This document shows, one piece after another, positions 56,420 to 64,000 of a stretch of 64,000 bases of DNA. The notes under the pieces are model-generated. The model worked only from the letters and a program-made list of their open reading frames with translations, did no database searches and was not told where the DNA came from. Position numbers and translations under genes: made by a program. The DNA comes from Pseudomonas syringae KCTC 12500 (GTDB taxonomy: Bacteria; Pseudomonadota; Gammaproteobacteria; Pseudomonadales; Pseudomonadaceae): assembly GCF_000507185.2 (NCBI RefSeq), contig NZ_AYTM02000002.1, forward strand, positions 1,511,501 to 1,575,500, given 5' to 3'. The first letter of the stretch is position 1; each line of letters opens with the position of its first letter.

Positions 56420-57298
56420 ATGCCTTGGCTGCAAGTCCGTCTCGCCATCAGCCCAGAACAAGCCGAAACCTACGAAGACGCCCTTCTTGAAGTCGGCGCC
56501 GTGTCCGTGACCTTCATGGACGCTGAAGACCAGCCGATTTTCGAGCCCGAACTCAATACCACGCCGCTGTGGACGCATACCCACCTGCTGGCGCTGTTCG
56601 AAGCCGACACCAACGCCGAGATGGCCCTGGCGTACCTGAGCCTGCTGACCGGCGAAGAATTGCCCGAACACAGCGCCGAAGTCATCGAAGATCAGGACTG
56701 GGAACGCAGCTGGATGGATAACTTCCAGCCGATGTGTTTCGGCAAGCGTCTTTGGATCGTGCCGAGCTGGCATGCTGCGCCGCAACCGGACGCCGTAAAT
56801 CTGTTGCTCGATCCAGGCCTGGCCTTCGGCACCGGGACCCACCCGACCACCGCGCTGTGCCTCGAGTGGCTGGACGGCCAGGACCTCGAAGGCTGCAACG
56901 TGCTGGATTTCGGCTGCGGATCGGGCATTCTGGCCATCGCCGCACTGCTGCTGGGTGCCGAACAGGCCGTTGGTACCGATATAGACGTGCAGGCACTGGA
57001 AGCCTCTCGTGACAATGCCGGACGCAACAATATCGCGGCCGAACGCTTCCCGCTGTACCTGCCCGAGGATCTGCCACACCAGCAGGCCGATGTGCTGGTC
57101 GCCAACATTCTGGCTGGCCCGCTGGTTTCCCTGGCGCCGCAACTGGCTACCCTGATCAGAGCCGGCGGACGCCTGGCACTGTCAGGCATCCTTGCCGAAC
57201 AGGGTGAGGAAGTTGCGGCAGCCTATGCTGACAGTTTTGATCTGGACCCGATCGCTAACCGAGATGGCTGGGTACGCATCACGGGTCGCCGCCGTTAA
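56420..57298 (+). CDS. prmA: Ribosomal protein L11 methyltransferase
   Basis: PrmA trimethylates several amino groups of ribosomal protein L11. The 292-residue protein has an N-terminal substrate domain starting [11 protein letters not shown] and a class I SAM fold with [35 protein letters not shown] and the NILAGPL motif. No N-terminal signal is present. It is separated from accC by a terminator and followed after 24 bp by the zinc-ribbon gene. Confidence 0.97.
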   Translation: MPWLQVRLAISPEQAETYEDALLEVGAVSVTFMDAEDQPIFEPELNTTPLWTHTHLLALFEADTNAEMALAYLSLLTGEELPEHSAEVIEDQDWERSWMDNFQPMCFGKRLWIVPSWHAAPQPDAVNLLLDPGLAFGTGTHPTTALCLEWLDGQDLEGCNVLDFGCGSGILAIAALLLGAEQAVGTDIDVQALEASRDNAGRNNIAAERFPLYLPEDLPHQQADVLVANILAGPLVSLAPQLATLIRAGGRLALSGILAEQGEEVAAAYADSFDLDPIANRDGWVRITGRRR

Positions 57299-57322
57299 CC
57301 GCCGCTTCAACCGGACAGCCGC

Positions 57323-58663
57323 ATGACCGACAGTTTCGTCACCCAGTGCCCGCACTGCCAGACCAGTTTCAGAGTCAGTCACGCTCAACTGAGCGTGGCC
57401 CGTGGCGTGGTGCGGTGTGGCGCCTGCCTGCAGGTGTTCAACGCAGCGCGGCAGTTGCTCGAGCAACGCGCAAGCGATGATTCCGAAAAAGAGGCGCTGC
57501 CAGCCTCGCCGGTGGTCGCAGCCCTGCCCGAACCGGAGCCCCTGCCGACGCCAGTGCCGGAGCCCGAGCAGAAGCCGGAGCCACAGCCGGAGCCGGAGCC
57601 GGAGCCGGAAAAGGTGCCCGAAGAGGACGACCCCTGGCAGGTCAGCGAACTGGATCTGGACAATCTCAATCTGGACGAAGAACTGGCCCGCCTCGAACAA
57701 CGCGAGACGCGCAGGCCTGACACCTTTGCCCGCCCGGTCAGCGACATCGACAACGACGCTGTGAGCCTGACGGCGAAGCGTGACAGCCGGCAGAGCGATG
57801 AGGCGGCATGGGTCGATACGCTGCATAACGACGATGTCGAGCAACTGCCCGAGCTGCATGCAGAAGTTATCCCGGATAGCGACTCTGCAGAAGCTGCCGA
57901 GCCGCCGGAGGACGACAAACGTACCGAGCCGTCACTGTCACTGGACAAGGATCTGGACGATGACGAGCCGCCGATGCCAGTCATCATCCAGCGCAAGGCC
58001 GCGCCTGCCCAGAAGGTCGAGCGCTGGTCAGCGGTGGATGACGATGATGAAGACGACGACCATGAGCCGGAGCCTGAACCGCGGGGCAAGCGCAGCCGCA
58101 ACGAACCGGCAGTGCGCGACCAGACGCTCCTTGACCTGACCGACGACCCTTTACAGCTGGACTGGCAACGGCCCAAACCGCGCTGGGGCCGACGCCTGGC
58201 CTGGGGGCTGTTGATCGTGCTGGCGCTGGCGGGCCTGGCGGGACAGTACGTCTGGTATCACTTCGATCAGCTGGCACGCCAGGACCAGTACCGCCCGTTG
58301 TTTCAGCAGATTTGCCCGCAGGTTGGCTGCAAGGTGCCGAGCAAAGTCGACATTTCCCAGCTCAAGAGCAGCAACCTGGTCGTGCGCAGTCACCCGGAGT
58401 TTCAGGGGGCTTTGGTGGTCGACGCGATCATCTACAACCGCGCCTCTTTTTCCCAGCCGTTTCCCCTGCTGGAGCTGCGTTTTTCCGATACCGGCGGTCA
58501 GTTGATTGCCAGTCGTCGGTTCAAGCCCAGTGAATACCTGAGTGGCGAAATGGCCGGCAAGGAAGAGATGCCGCCGCAGACGCCGATCCATATCGCGCTG
58601 GATATCCTTGATCCAGGTGCCAAGGCCGTGAACTACAGCCTGAACTTCCGCTCGCCGGAATGA
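57323..58663 (+). CDS. Zinc-ribbon, acidic-linker, DUF3426 membrane protein
   Basis: The 446-residue protein has three parts. An MJ0042-type zinc ribbon with Cys9, Cys12, Cys32 and Cys35 (CPHC and CGAC) is at the N-terminus. A long acidic, Pro/Glu-rich linker, with repeated PEPEPE units near residues 73-98, reaches to about residue 280. A single membrane helix (about 292-312, RLAWGLLIVLALAGLAG) leads to a C-terminal DUF3426 domain. The zinc finger should be cytoplasmic and DUF3426 periplasmic. The family lies between prmA and dusB-fis in many gammaproteobacteria; the function is unknown to me. Confidence 0.9.
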   Translation: MTDSFVTQCPHCQTSFRVSHAQLSVARGVVRCGACLQVFNAARQLLEQRASDDSEKEALPASPVVAALPEPEPLPTPVPEPEQKPEPQPEPEPEPEKVPEEDDPWQVSELDLDNLNLDEELARLEQRETRRPDTFARPVSDIDNDAVSLTAKRDSRQSDEAAWVDTLHNDDVEQLPELHAEVIPDSDSAEAAEPPEDDKRTEPSLSLDKDLDDDEPPMPVIIQRKAAPAQKVERWSAVDDDDEDDDHEPEPEPRGKRSRNEPAVRDQTLLDLTDDPLQLDWQRPKPRWGRRLAWGLLIVLALAGLAGQYVWYHFDQLARQDQYRPLFQQICPQVGCKVPSKVDISQLKSSNLVVRSHPEFQGALVVDAIIYNRASFSQPFPLLELRFSDTGGQLIASRRFKPSEYLSGEMAGKEEMPPQTPIHIALDILDPGAKAVNYSLNFRSPE

Positions 58664-58980
58664 CACGCCCGACGCCGAAGTGTCGGTCAAGACTGCTTCT
58701 TTACACGTAAATTTCATCAAAGAACGCTGCACGATCGCAGAAATTTCGCGGCAAAATACCCTCTTATCGAGGTGGTCGAGCCCCGGCAATAACTGTTCAG
58801 ATTTTATCCAATTCAGCCTTTATCCAGTCATCGAGAGCGGGTATCATGCCAACCCTTTTTCAAACTCTCGGTTCGATCTGGCGGTGGCGCATGCGGCTGG
58901 CGGGATGAGCCGTTGCAGACCGGGTGAAACAGTTTTTTACACGGCCTGCGGATGATTTGGCCTCCACAACAGGTAAGGCT
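58664..58980 (+). promoter_or_regulatory. Upstream region of dusB-fis
   Basis: The 317-bp gap shows no supported gene and is AT-rich around 58690-58860. In enterobacteria this region carries the growth-phase-regulated fis promoter. A promoter is expected here too, but I cannot point to one sure hexamer pair. Confidence 0.5.
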
Positions 58981-59994
58981 ATGTCGGCAGTACGCATCGG
59001 CCCATATACAGTGCAAAACGGCTTGATTCTCGCCCCGATGGCGGGCGTCACCGACCAGCCTTTCCGTCAGCTGTGCCGAAGACTCGGCGCCGGCCTGGTG
59101 GTTTCGGAGATGGTCACCAGTGACATGAGCCTGTGGAACAGCCGCAAGTCGCGTCTGCGCATGATCCACGAAGGTGATCCCGAGCCGCGCTCGGTACAGA
59201 TCGCCGGTGGTGATCCGCAGATGCTGGCAGACGCAGCACGTGCCAATGTCGAACTGGGCGCCCAGATCATCGACATCAACATGGGTTGCCCGGCCAAGAA
59301 AGTCTGTAACAAGGCAGCAGGCTCGGCGCTGTTGAAGGATGAGCAACTGGTCAACGACATCCTGCAGGCCGTCGTGGCTGCAGTCGATGTACCGGTCACG
59401 CTGAAGATCCGCACCGGATGGGATCGTGACAACCGAAATGGCCTGACAGTGGCGAAAATTGCCGAGCAGGCGGGCATCACGGCACTGGCGGTACACGGGC
59501 GAACCCGTGCCGACCTGTACACCGGCGAGGCCGAGTACGACACCATCGCCCAGATTAAACAGGCCGTGTCGATACCGGTCTTTGCCAATGGCGACATCGA
59601 TTCACCGCAAAAGGCCCGGCACGTGCTGAAGGCCACCGGTGCAGACGGATTACTGATTGGCAGGGCCGCACAGGGGCGTCCCTGGATTTTTCGCGAGATA
59701 GAACACTTCCTGCGGACCGGAGAAACACTGCCGGCGCCGCAGTCGAGTGAAGTGGAACGCATTCTGCTTGAGCATCTGGCAGCGCTCCACGTTTTCTATG
59801 GAGACGTGATGGGCGTGCGCATTGCACGCAAACACGTCAGTTGGTATCTCGCAACCCTGCCGGGCGCCAGAGAGTTTCGCGCCCACTTCAATCGTTTGGA
59901 AGATACGGAAGCACAGTGCGCCAACGTCCGGGAGTTCTTCAGCCAAGGCTGCAAGGGCCCGGATAACGAGAATGATAAAGAGGTGGCCGCATGA
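58981..59994 (+). CDS. dusB: tRNA-dihydrouridine synthase B
   Basis: DusB reduces uridine to dihydrouridine in the tRNA D-loop, using FMN and NADPH. The ATG at 58981 gives 337 residues starting [20 protein letters not shown]. The frame extends 19 codons upstream without homology. Conserved features are [13 protein letters not shown], the catalytic Cys103 in [22 protein letters not shown] and [11 protein letters not shown]. Its stop overlaps the fis start (ATGA), the classic dusB-fis operon. Confidence 0.97.
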   Translation: MSAVRIGPYTVQNGLILAPMAGVTDQPFRQLCRRLGAGLVVSEMVTSDMSLWNSRKSRLRMIHEGDPEPRSVQIAGGDPQMLADAARANVELGAQIIDINMGCPAKKVCNKAAGSALLKDEQLVNDILQAVVAAVDVPVTLKIRTGWDRDNRNGLTVAKIAEQAGITALAVHGRTRADLYTGEAEYDTIAQIKQAVSIPVFANGDIDSPQKARHVLKATGADGLLIGRAAQGRPWIFREIEHFLRTGETLPAPQSSEVERILLEHLAALHVFYGDVMGVRIARKHVSWYLATLPGAREFRAHFNRLEDTEAQCANVREFFSQGCKGPDNENDKEVAA

Positions 59995-60311
59995 CGATGA
60001 TGACCGAGACTTTAGTGAGTGGAACAACACCCGTGAGCGACAACGTCAATTTGAAACAGCACCTCAACACGCCGAGCGAAGAGGGTCAGACCCTGCGCGG
60101 AAGTGTCGAGAAGGCGCTGCACAATTATTTCGCCCACCTCGAAGGCGCATCCGTCACTGACGTCTACAACCTGGTGTTGTCGGAAGTCGAGGCTCCGCTT
60201 CTGGAAAGCGTGATGAACTACGTCAAGGGCAACCAGACGAAGGCCTCCGAGCTGCTGGGACTGAATCGCGGTACGCTGCGCAAGAAACTCAAACAGTACG
60301 ATCTGCTTTAA
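59991..60311 (+). CDS. fis: Nucleoid protein Fis
   Basis: Fis bends DNA and activates or represses many promoters, with levels tied to growth. The 106-residue protein has the C-terminal helix-turn-helix [20 protein letters not shown], almost unchanged from enterobacteria, and a more variable N-terminus. The start codon lies in the dusB end; a second Met three codons later could be used. An intrinsic terminator follows. Confidence 0.97.
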   Translation: MTMMTETLVSGTTPVSDNVNLKQHLNTPSEEGQTLRGSVEKALHNYFAHLEGASVTDVYNLVLSEVEAPLLESVMNYVKGNQTKASELLGLNRGTLRKKLKQYDLL

Positions 60312-60326
60312 AGCATTCAAAACAGA

Positions 60327-60359
60327 AAAGGCGACCTTGCACCGCGGTCGCTTTTTTTT
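60327..60359 (+). terminator. Intrinsic terminator after fis
   Basis: GCGACC (60331-60336) pairs with GGTCGC (60346-60351), extended by A-T pairs and followed by eight T. It ends the dusB-fis transcript before purH. Confidence 0.93.
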
Positions 60360-60391
60360 GCTGACTTCTTTTGCTTTTGATGGAAATCGAG

Positions 60392-61996
60392 ATGACCGAC
60401 CAGACTACCCGCCTGCCGATCCGCCGCGCTCTGATCAGCGTATCCGACAAGACAGGAATCCTTGAGTTTGCCCGCGAGCTTGAAGCGCTGGGCGTCGAGA
60501 TTCTTTCCACTGGCGGTACGTTCAAGCTGCTCAAGGACAACGGCGTCGCGGCAGTCGAAGTGGCCGATTACACCGGCTTCGCTGAAATGATGGACGGCCG
60601 GGTCAAGACCCTGCACCCCATGATCCATGGCGGGATTCTGGGTCGTCGCGGCATAGACGACGCCATCATGACCGAGCACGGCATCAAGCCGATCGATCTG
60701 GTTGCGGTCAATCTGTACCCGTTTGAAGCCACTGTTTCCAAGCCGGGCTGCGACCTGCCGACCGCCATCGAAAACATCGACATCGGCGGCCCGACCATGG
60801 TCCGCTCCGCGGCGAAGAACCACAAGGACGTCGCCATCGTGGTCAATGCCAGCGATTACGGCCAGGTCCTGGAAAGCCTCAAGGCCGGAGGCCTGACCTA
60901 CGCTCAGCGCTTCGACCTGATGCTCAAGGCATTCGAGCACACCGCCGCCTACGACGGCATGATCGCCAACTACCTGGGCGGCGTCGACCAGACCGCCGAA
61001 ACCCTGAGTACCGAAGGCCGCAGCCAGTTCCCGCGCACCTTCAACACCCAGTTCGTCAAGGCTCAGGAAATGCGCTATGGCGAGAACCCGCACCAGAGCG
61101 CGGCGTTCTATGTCGAAGCCAAACCTGCCGAGGTTGGTATCGCTACCGCCACCCAGTTGCAGGGCAAGGAGCTGTCGTTCAACAACGTGGCCGATACCGA
61201 TGCCGCCCTGGAATGCGTCAAGAGCTTCGTCAAACCGGCCTGCGTGATCGTCAAGCACGCCAACCCGTGCGGTGTCGCGGTCTGCCCGGATGATGAAGGC
61301 GGCATTCGTCAGGCTTACGAACTGGCCTATGCCACCGACTCCGAGTCGGCATTTGGCGGCATCATCGCCTTCAACCGCGAGCTGGACGCTGCAACCGCCA
61401 AGGCCATCGTCGAGCGCCAGTTCGTCGAAGTGATCATCGCACCAAGCGTCAGCGCCGAAGCCCGCACCATCGTCGCCAGCAAAGCCAACGTGCGCCTGCT
61501 GACCAGCGGCCAGTGGAGCGAGCGTCTGCCTGCCTGGGACTACAAACGCGTCAATGGCGGCCTGCTGGTACAGAGCCGTGACATCGGCATGATCACCGAG
61601 GCCGACCTCAAGGTCGTTACCCAGCGTGCGCCGACCGAACAGGAAATGCATGACCTGATCTTCGCCTGGAAAGTCGCCAAGTACGTCAAGTCCAACGCCA
61701 TCGTCTACGCCCGCAACCGCCAGACCGTCGGCGTCGGCGCTGGCCAGATGAGCCGCGTGAACTCGGCGCGTATCGCCGCCATCAAGGCTGAACACGCCGG
61801 ACTTCAGGTTCAGGGCGCCGTCATGGCCTCCGATGCCTTCTTCCCGTTCCGTGACGGCATCGACAACGCGGCCAAGGTCGGCATAACCGCTGTCATCCAG
61901 CCAGGCGGCTCGATGCGTGACAATGAAGTGATCGCTGCGGCCGACGAAGCCGGCATCGCGATGGTGTTTACCGGCATGCGTCATTTCAGGCACTAA
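60392..61996 (+). CDS. purH: Bifunctional AICAR transformylase / IMP cyclohydrolase
   Basis: PurH does the last two steps to IMP. The ATG at 60392 gives 534 residues starting [20 protein letters not shown]; in-frame Met codons at 60371 and 60380 are alternatives. The N-terminal MGS-like cyclohydrolase domain is seen in [14 protein letters not shown] and [12 protein letters not shown]. The transformylase domain has the catalytic Lys-His pair in VKHANPCG and ends [10 protein letters not shown]. purD follows after 130 bp of repeat-bearing DNA. Confidence 0.97.
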   Translation: MTDQTTRLPIRRALISVSDKTGILEFARELEALGVEILSTGGTFKLLKDNGVAAVEVADYTGFAEMMDGRVKTLHPMIHGGILGRRGIDDAIMTEHGIKPIDLVAVNLYPFEATVSKPGCDLPTAIENIDIGGPTMVRSAAKNHKDVAIVVNASDYGQVLESLKAGGLTYAQRFDLMLKAFEHTAAYDGMIANYLGGVDQTAETLSTEGRSQFPRTFNTQFVKAQEMRYGENPHQSAAFYVEAKPAEVGIATATQLQGKELSFNNVADTDAALECVKSFVKPACVIVKHANPCGVAVCPDDEGGIRQAYELAYATDSESAFGGIIAFNRELDAATAKAIVERQFVEVIIAPSVSAEARTIVASKANVRLLTSGQWSERLPAWDYKRVNGGLLVQSRDIGMITEADLKVVTQRAPTEQEMHDLIFAWKVAKYVKSNAIVYARNRQTVGVGAGQMSRVNSARIAAIKAEHAGLQVQGAVMASDAFFPFRDGIDNAAKVGITAVIQPGGSMRDNEVIAAADEAGIAMVFTGMRHFRH

Positions 61997-61998
61997 GG

Positions 61999-62112
61999 GC
62001 AGCTTCAAGCTTCAAGCTAAAGCCTAACGCACTAACCATTCAACGCCATGAGCTGCACGCAAGCTGCCCCCGCTTCTACTTGCAGCTTGTAGCTAACAGC
62101 TTGTAGCTACTC
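61999..62112. repeat. AGCTT-rich repeats between purH and purD
   Basis: CAGCTTGTAGCTA occurs twice, at 62083-62095 and 62097-62109, and AGCTTCAAGCTTCAAGCT at 62001-62018 is a close inverted relative of them. Together they could fold the purH-purD spacer. I recall such tracts from other P. syringae-type intergenic regions. Confidence 0.65.
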
Positions 62113-62126
62113 CAAAGGAGTCTGTT

Positions 62127-63422
62127 TTGAATATTTTGATCATTGGCAGCGGCGGTCGTGAACACGCCCTGGCATGGAAAGTCGCCCAGGACCCACGCGT
62201 GCAGAAGGTGTTTGTCGCACCGGGCAATGCGGGCACGGCGATCGAGGCCAAATGCGAAAACGTGGCCATCGACGTTCTGGCACTGGAGCAACTGGCGGAC
62301 TTCGCTGAAAAAAACGTTGCGCTGACCATCGTCGGCCCTGAAGTGCCTTTGGTTGCAGGCGTCGTCGACCTGTTCCGCAGCCGTGGCCTGGACTGCTTCG
62401 GCCCGACCGCCGGTGCTGCGCAGCTTGAAGGTTCCAAGGCGTTTACCAAGGACTTCCTGGCGCGTCACAAGATTCCTACTGCCGACTACCAGAACTTCAC
62501 CGAAATCGAGCCTGCCCTGGCCTATCTGCGTGAAAAAGGCGCGCCGATTGTCATCAAGGCCGACGGCCTGGCCGCAGGCAAGGGCGTGATCGTCGCCATG
62601 ACCCTGGCAGAAGCCGAAGACGCCGTACGTGACATGCTGGCTGGCAACGCCTTTGGCGACGCCGGTTCACGCGTTGTCATCGAAGAGTTTCTCGACGGCG
62701 AAGAGGCCAGCTTTATTGTCATGGTCGACGGCAAGAATGTATTGCCCATGGCCACCAGCCAGGACCACAAGCGCGTCGGCGACGGCGACAGCGGGCCGAA
62801 TACCGGCGGCATGGGCGCATACTCCCCTGCCCCGGTGGTCACCGCCGAGGTTCATCAACGTGTCATGGACCTGGTGATCTGGCCGACCGTCAGGGGCATG
62901 GCCGATGAAGGCAACGTTTACACCGGCTTCCTCTATGCTGGTCTGATGATTGATAAAGCGGGTAACCCGAAAGTCATCGAGTTCAATTGCCGCTTCGGCG
63001 ACCCGGAAACCCAGCCGGTCATGCTGCGCCTGCAATCGAGTCTGGTACTGCTGGTCGAAGCTGCGCTGGCGCAAGCGCTGGACAAGATCGAAGCACAGTG
63101 GGACCCGCGCCCGAGCCTGGGTATCGTGCTGGCCGCCGGAGGCTATCCTGGCGACTACACCAAAGGCGCAGTCATCGAGGGTCTGGATGCAGCAGCACAG
63201 CTCGAAGGCAAGATTTTCCATGCAGGCACGGCCTTGCAGGATGAGCGTGTCGTGACCAGCGGTGGTCGTGTACTGTGTGCCACAGCGCTGGGTGACAGCG
63301 TCGGCAACGCGCAGGAAAATGCCTACGCGCTGGCCGCAAAAGTCGACTGGCAAGGGTGTTTTTACCGCAAGGACATTGGCTACCGTGCCATTGCCCGTGA
63401 GCGTGGCGAAGACCAGGAGTAA
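62127..63422 (+). CDS. purD: Phosphoribosylamine-glycine ligase
   Basis: PurD joins phosphoribosylamine to glycine in purine synthesis. The 431-residue ATP-grasp protein begins with a TTG (62127), six bases after AAAGGAG; no ATG fits the conserved start MNILIIGSGGREHALAW. Family features include KADGLAAGKGVIVA, VVIEEFLDGEEASF and the EFNCRFGDPETQP signature. It is probably expressed with purH. Confidence 0.97.
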   Translation: MNILIIGSGGREHALAWKVAQDPRVQKVFVAPGNAGTAIEAKCENVAIDVLALEQLADFAEKNVALTIVGPEVPLVAGVVDLFRSRGLDCFGPTAGAAQLEGSKAFTKDFLARHKIPTADYQNFTEIEPALAYLREKGAPIVIKADGLAAGKGVIVAMTLAEAEDAVRDMLAGNAFGDAGSRVVIEEFLDGEEASFIVMVDGKNVLPMATSQDHKRVGDGDSGPNTGGMGAYSPAPVVTAEVHQRVMDLVIWPTVRGMADEGNVYTGFLYAGLMIDKAGNPKVIEFNCRFGDPETQPVMLRLQSSLVLLVEAALAQALDKIEAQWDPRPSLGIVLAAGGYPGDYTKGAVIEGLDAAAQLEGKIFHAGTALQDERVVTSGGRVLCATALGDSVGNAQENAYALAAKVDWQGCFYRKDIGYRAIARERGEDQE

Positions 63423-63431
63423 TCGATCGGA

Positions 63432-63455
63432 CCAGCCTCTTCAACCAGAGGCTGG
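63432..63455 (+). terminator. Hairpin after purD
   Basis: CCAGCCTCT (63432-63440) and AGAGGCTGG (63447-63455) form a perfect 9-bp stem with a six-base loop, 10 bases after purD. CGGACCA (63428-63434) and TGGTCCG (63461-63467) offer a competing pairing. No T-tract follows, so it may attenuate rather than stop transcription. Confidence 0.55.
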
Positions 63456-63512
63456 CCGGTTGGTCCGGTATTCGCGGTTTTACCAGGCATTCACTCACGA
63501 AGGGATTTCATT

Positions 63513-64000
63513 GTGCGCGGGCTCAGGATTGCCATAGCCTCAACCGTCGGACTGCTGACCCTGCTGTTCATGCTTTCGGCGCAGGCCGAGCATGGTGCAG
63601 GCTGGTCGACGCTGCTCGACGAAAAGGCCCACCTGACGCTGGATGAAATCCGCTCGGCGCGCTATCAGAATCAATTCAGCCCCACCGAACTGGAACGTGT
63701 CACGGCTGCGGATCGCGGCGGTGCCGTGTGGCTGCATTACCGCCTGCAACCGACCCAGCACGAACAACTCCTGCGCATCTTCGCCCCGGATCTGTCCAGC
63801 GCCGATCTGTATGTCATGGACGGCGATCAACAGATTGACCACGTGCGCACCGGCAATGACGTGCCGATTGAAGATCAGCGACTGCCGTCCAACGATTTCC
63901 TGCTACCGGTTCCGCAAAGCTCGGCCCCTCTGGATATCTACCTGAAGCTCGTCTCTGCACAGAAAATGCGCCCCAGCATCACCCTCGAACCGGCGATAAA
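63513..64000 (+). CDS. retS: Hybrid sensor kinase RetS, N-terminal part (continues beyond window)
   Basis: The open frame begins with a GTG at 63513 and runs to the window end (162 codons). It opens with a signal-like membrane segment (RIAIASTVGLLTLLFMLSAQA), followed by a periplasmic domain of the 7TMR-DISMED2 type (GGAVWLHYRLQPT is typical). In Pseudomonas retS follows purD. RetS blocks GacS and so switches between acute and biofilm lifestyles. The kinase and receiver domains lie outside the window, so the name rests on this domain and on gene order. Confidence 0.85.
   Translation, partial: MRGLRIAIASTVGLLTLLFMLSAQAEHGAGWSTLLDEKAHLTLDEIRSARYQNQFSPTELERVTAADRGGAVWLHYRLQPTQHEQLLRIFAPDLSSADLYVMDGDQQIDHVRTGNDVPIEDQRLPSNDFLLPVPQSSAPLDIYLKLVSAQKMRPSITLEPAI

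Noticed and set aside
57535..57612. GAGCCGGAGCC repeats as a microsatellite or assembly error
   Set aside because: They stay in frame and code for an acidic Pro/Glu linker in a protein whose flanking domains are intact, so they are treated as normal coding sequence.
1..64000. tRNA, rRNA, integrase, insertion-sequence or att sites
   Set aside because: None could be recognised by reading. The accessory stretch 31-43 kb lacks a tRNA border or recombinase, so I do not call it a genomic island.
63513..64000. retS as a broken gene
   Set aside because: The frame is open to the last base. It is cut only by the window edge.

Overview
The window is chromosomal DNA of a fluorescent Pseudomonas, most likely of the P. 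syringae group. This rests on gene content and order, on Pseudomonas-type REP elements (a core like GGGAGCGAGCTTGCTCGCGAA), and on high third-position GC with long antisense shadow frames. The gene order agrees with what I remember of three separate Pseudomonas aeruginosa neighbourhoods: leuS-lptE-holA to proA, the tad/ppr pilus locus, and gcbA-speA joined to dsbD-aroQ-accBC-prmA-dusB-fis-purHD-retS. No database search was possible. I see no rRNA, tRNA, CRISPR array, prophage or intact insertion sequence.

Region 1 (1-16.0 kb) is housekeeping. It holds the 3' end of leuS, then lptE, holA and a small ArfA ribosome-rescue gene. After a lipoprotein transglycosylase and a strong bidirectional terminator comes a long leftward block: proA, nadD, rsfS, rlmH, mrdA (PBP2), rodA, mltB, rlpA, dacA, ybeD-like, lipB and lipA. 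This block combines cell elongation, peptidoglycan remodelling and lipoate synthesis.

Region 2 (16.2-31.3 kb) starts with a 3-methyladenine glycosylase and a DedA-PAP2 fusion. Next is the first part of a Tad/Flp pilus system: a TadG-like protein, a TadE/F-like pseudopilin, a prepilin peptidase, and the PprA sensor kinase with the PprB regulator. A GcbA-type diguanylate cyclase, a DUF2333 protein, a Nudix hydrolase, a YciH/SUI1 factor and arginine decarboxylase speA follow.

Region 3 (31.3-43.4 kb) is more accessory. It has a shrunken, frameshifted VgrG remnant, a lipoprotein esterase, a MATE exporter, and a bacterial alpha-2-macroglobulin whose pbpC partner is separated from it by a REP cluster and an inverted small membrane gene. 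Three of four copies of a palindromic dispersed repeat lie here; the fourth is at 4.45 kb.

Region 4 (43.4-51.9 kb) is the second part of the Tad system: a stand-alone receiver, the flp pilin, and the divergent rcpC-rcpA-tadZ-tadA-tadB-tadC-tadD-DUF3613 operon.

Region 5 (52-64 kb) is housekeeping again: dsbD, aroQ, accB-accC, prmA, a zinc-ribbon/DUF3426 protein, dusB-fis, purH, purD and the 5' end of retS.

The functional theme outside housekeeping is surface attachment. The Tad pilus, the PprAB regulators, a c-di-GMP synthase and RetS lie within 46 kb. The best candidates for something undescribed are the receiver beside flp, the DUF3613 protein, the VgrG remnant, the short ArfA with a degron-like tail, and the palindromic repeat family.
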